A DNA stretch of 64,000 nt from Verrucomicrobiales bacterium (GTDB taxonomy: Bacteria; Verrucomicrobiota; Verrucomicrobiia; Verrucomicrobiales; DEV007). Shown piece by piece: positions 62,763-64,000 of this stretch. The position numbers and the translations under genes are program-made. The notes beneath the pieces were generated by a model, which saw only the letters and a list, made by a program, of their open reading frames with translations, was not told where the DNA came from and made no database searches. The stretch lies in the NCBI GenBank assembly GCA_029210205.1, contig JARGOD010000015.1, forward strand, positions 1 to 64,000, in the 5' to 3' direction. Numbering within the stretch: the stretch's first letter is position 1; each line of letters opens with the position of its first letter.

Positions 62763-64000
62763 CTAAAAATTGGGCGTCTCCGGGAAGAGTGCGTTCTCAG
62801 GCGCGATCAATGCCGGCTCTTCCGGTGCCTCCATACGAAAACGGCTCAACTCCTCAGGCATCTCTATTCTATCCTGCAACCGGTCCTGATAATACAGCTC
62901 AATCACGTATCCGTAGTATCTTCTCACCCCGAGTTCACGCGATTCCTCCTCGGAAAATACAGGTTGCTGATAACCAACCACGATTTCTTCTTTTCCTCCG
63001 TCAAGCCAATCATACTCCTTCGTTGGGTAGTCATAGGAAGTATCTGCCGTTGAAGGATCAATTATCTCTCCATCGACAATATCGTAGAAGTAAACAAGGA
63101 GTGACATATCCGAGCCGATCAATTGATTCGCCGGGTCAGCATCAACAACAATCCGAAGTGACACTTTCTGCCCGGCATCATCCGGAGGCCGCTCTGTCAC
63201 TTTCACTTCCCCGATTTTCATGATCTGACCGGTCGCACCTGAAGACGGGGCTTGCTCCCCCCGCAACTGACGCGCCGCAAGCTCATAGTAGCCACCACCG
63301 CGGATCGCTCCCAGCGAAAGAATTCGATCCCAGTAGACTGTCGCTTTCTCATCCAATCCCATTTGACTGAACGTCGCCGCCATTTCACCGAGAATTCGAG
63401 GATGCTCGGGAAGGGCCGACTCTGCTTCGCGAAGAGCCTGAAGAGCTCCCGGCATATTACCGGCAGCGCGAAGCTCTTCACCCGCTGAAACAAGGCGCTC
63501 CAGAATAGGGTCTTGAATCGTCTTTGTGTCGGATGCTGCCGTCGCAAGTGATTCAGACAAACTCGGTCCCGCAGTGTCTGACGGACCGAAAAAGGTCGGC
63601 CCGGGTAGAGGATTGCTCGAATCCGGGGAAACAGGCGCCCTTGCAGCTTTCATGTCTCGGGAAATCTGTAAAGACTCTGCTGAAGCCGACGGCTGTGTCG
63701 TTGAAACAGGAGGAACTTCCACTTCCCCGCTCACGATTGAATTACCGGTCGATGGGATGGATCGGGGGACTCCCTGATCTTGAGAAATTCCGGCCGGCTT
63801 CGGGATTTCAGTCCGGGGCGGCATGCCCTGAGGCGGTCTCGGAGGAAGACTGGCAACGATATCTGTCCTTTGGATTTCGGCCCCGCCGGGACGTGTCATC
63901 ACGGCGCGAATCACCGCGAATAGCTGTGCCGCCGCTACCATACCGATTACCCACATCGCGGTGTGAAAGGTACGACCATAGACCGGTCGATTAGATAACA
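62763..64000 (-). CDS. Membrane-anchored TPR-like protein (5' end may lie beyond window)
   Basis: The ATG at 63956 starts 397 residues with a helix MWVIGMVAAAQLFAVIRAV. The frame stays open to the window end and reads NRPVYGRTFHTA just before that ATG, so the true start may be further upstream and this entry is given as running to the edge. After the helix comes a Pro/Ser-rich linker (residues 30-120), a TPR-like helical part (AAGNMPGALQALREAESALPEHPRILGEMAATFSQMG) and a C-terminal beta domain (GEVKVTERPPDDAGQKVSLRIVVDADPANQLIG). Function unknown. It heads the operon with the pseudokinase-FGE protein, 12 bases apart. Confidence 0.78.
   Translation of the reverse strand, partial: LSNRPVYGRTFHTAMWVIGMVAAAQLFAVIRAVMTRPGGAEIQRTDIVASLPPRPPQGMPPRTEIPKPAGISQDQGVPRSIPSTGNSIVSGEVEVPPVSTTQPSASAESLQISRDMKAARAPVSPDSSNPLPGPTFFGPSDTAGPSLSESLATAASDTKTIQDPILERLVSAGEELRAAGNMPGALQALREAESALPEHPRILGEMAATFSQMGLDEKATVYWDRILSLGAIRGGGYYELAARQLRGEQAPSSGATGQIMKIGEVKVTERPPDDAGQKVSLRIVVDADPANQLIGSDMSLLVYFYDIVDGEIIDPSTADTSYDYPTKEYDWLDGGKEEIVVGYQQPVFSEEESRELGVRRYYGYVIELYYQDRLQDRIEMPEELSRFRMEAPEEPALIAPENALFPETPNF

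Overview
The window looks like chromosomal DNA of a Gram-negative bacterium of the PVC group, most likely a free-living or marine Verrucomicrobiota. I infer this from the gene mix: a DUF1549/DUF1553 cytochrome-type protein paired with a DUF1501 Tat protein, MoxR plus DUF58, many TIM-barrel isomerases and Gfo/Idh oxidoreductases, a secreted sulfatase, PEGA and FGE-fold proteins, an autotransporter, and few Shine-Dalgarno sequences. No rRNA, tRNA, CRISPR array, integrase or transposase was seen. Nothing looks like a large mobile island.

Layout. 1-1.1 kb: edge of rpmI and a frameshifted lipoprotein with a thioredoxin-like tail. 1.2-6 kb: MoxR, DUF58, a beta-propeller glycosidase-like protein, a sugar-phosphate isomerase-like protein and a Tat-exported phosphoesterase, all on +. 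6-11.6 kb: Gfo/Idh oxidoreductase, two MFS transporters, a YggS/GNAT pair (-). 11.7-16 kb: the DUF1549/1553 and DUF1501 pair (+). 16-22.4 kb: a two-component system, a haem peroxidase and an autotransporter (-). 22.6-24.7 kb: glgX. 24.7-30.2 kb: a tight operon of LRR lipoprotein, MurJ, a small membrane protein, a pseudopilin and an ABC transporter (-). 30.3-35.7 kb: M15 peptidase, HAD phosphatase, isomerase, a sulfatase divergent from a PAS-AraC regulator, and a GreA/B-like protein. 35.8-41.8 kb: YqgE, trpD, an FG-GAP protein, a degenerate metallo-beta-lactamase fold and a principal-type sigma factor. 41.9-49 kb: fabF and a seven-gene run with an MglA-type GTPase, two roadblock proteins and ExbB/ExbD/TonB-like genes. 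49.3-57.5 kb: CPBP protease, PQQ propeller, an outer-membrane barrel remnant, GH16, a pseudo-esterase, a hypothetical protein and a PEGA-FGE protein. 57.8-64 kb: rpsA, a CPXCG protein, and an operon of TPR protein, pseudo-receiver/pseudokinase/FGE protein and CAT-fold acyltransferase.

The most interesting signals are: (1) the MglA-roadblock-Exb operon, which puts a polarity-type GTPase module next to a proton-driven envelope motor, together with an apparent frameshift at the 3' end of one roadblock gene; (2) a membrane protein joining a receiver without phospho-acceptor, a kinase domain without catalytic residues and an FGE fold without cysteines; (3) two further enzyme folds that have lost their catalytic residues (an alpha/beta hydrolase and a metallo-beta-lactamase fold); and (4) a near-identical hairpin found twice in intergenic DNA.

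Starts were re-chosen where the longest reading frame began at TTG or GTG and a better ATG lay downstream. All functional calls rest on motifs read by eye. No database search was possible.
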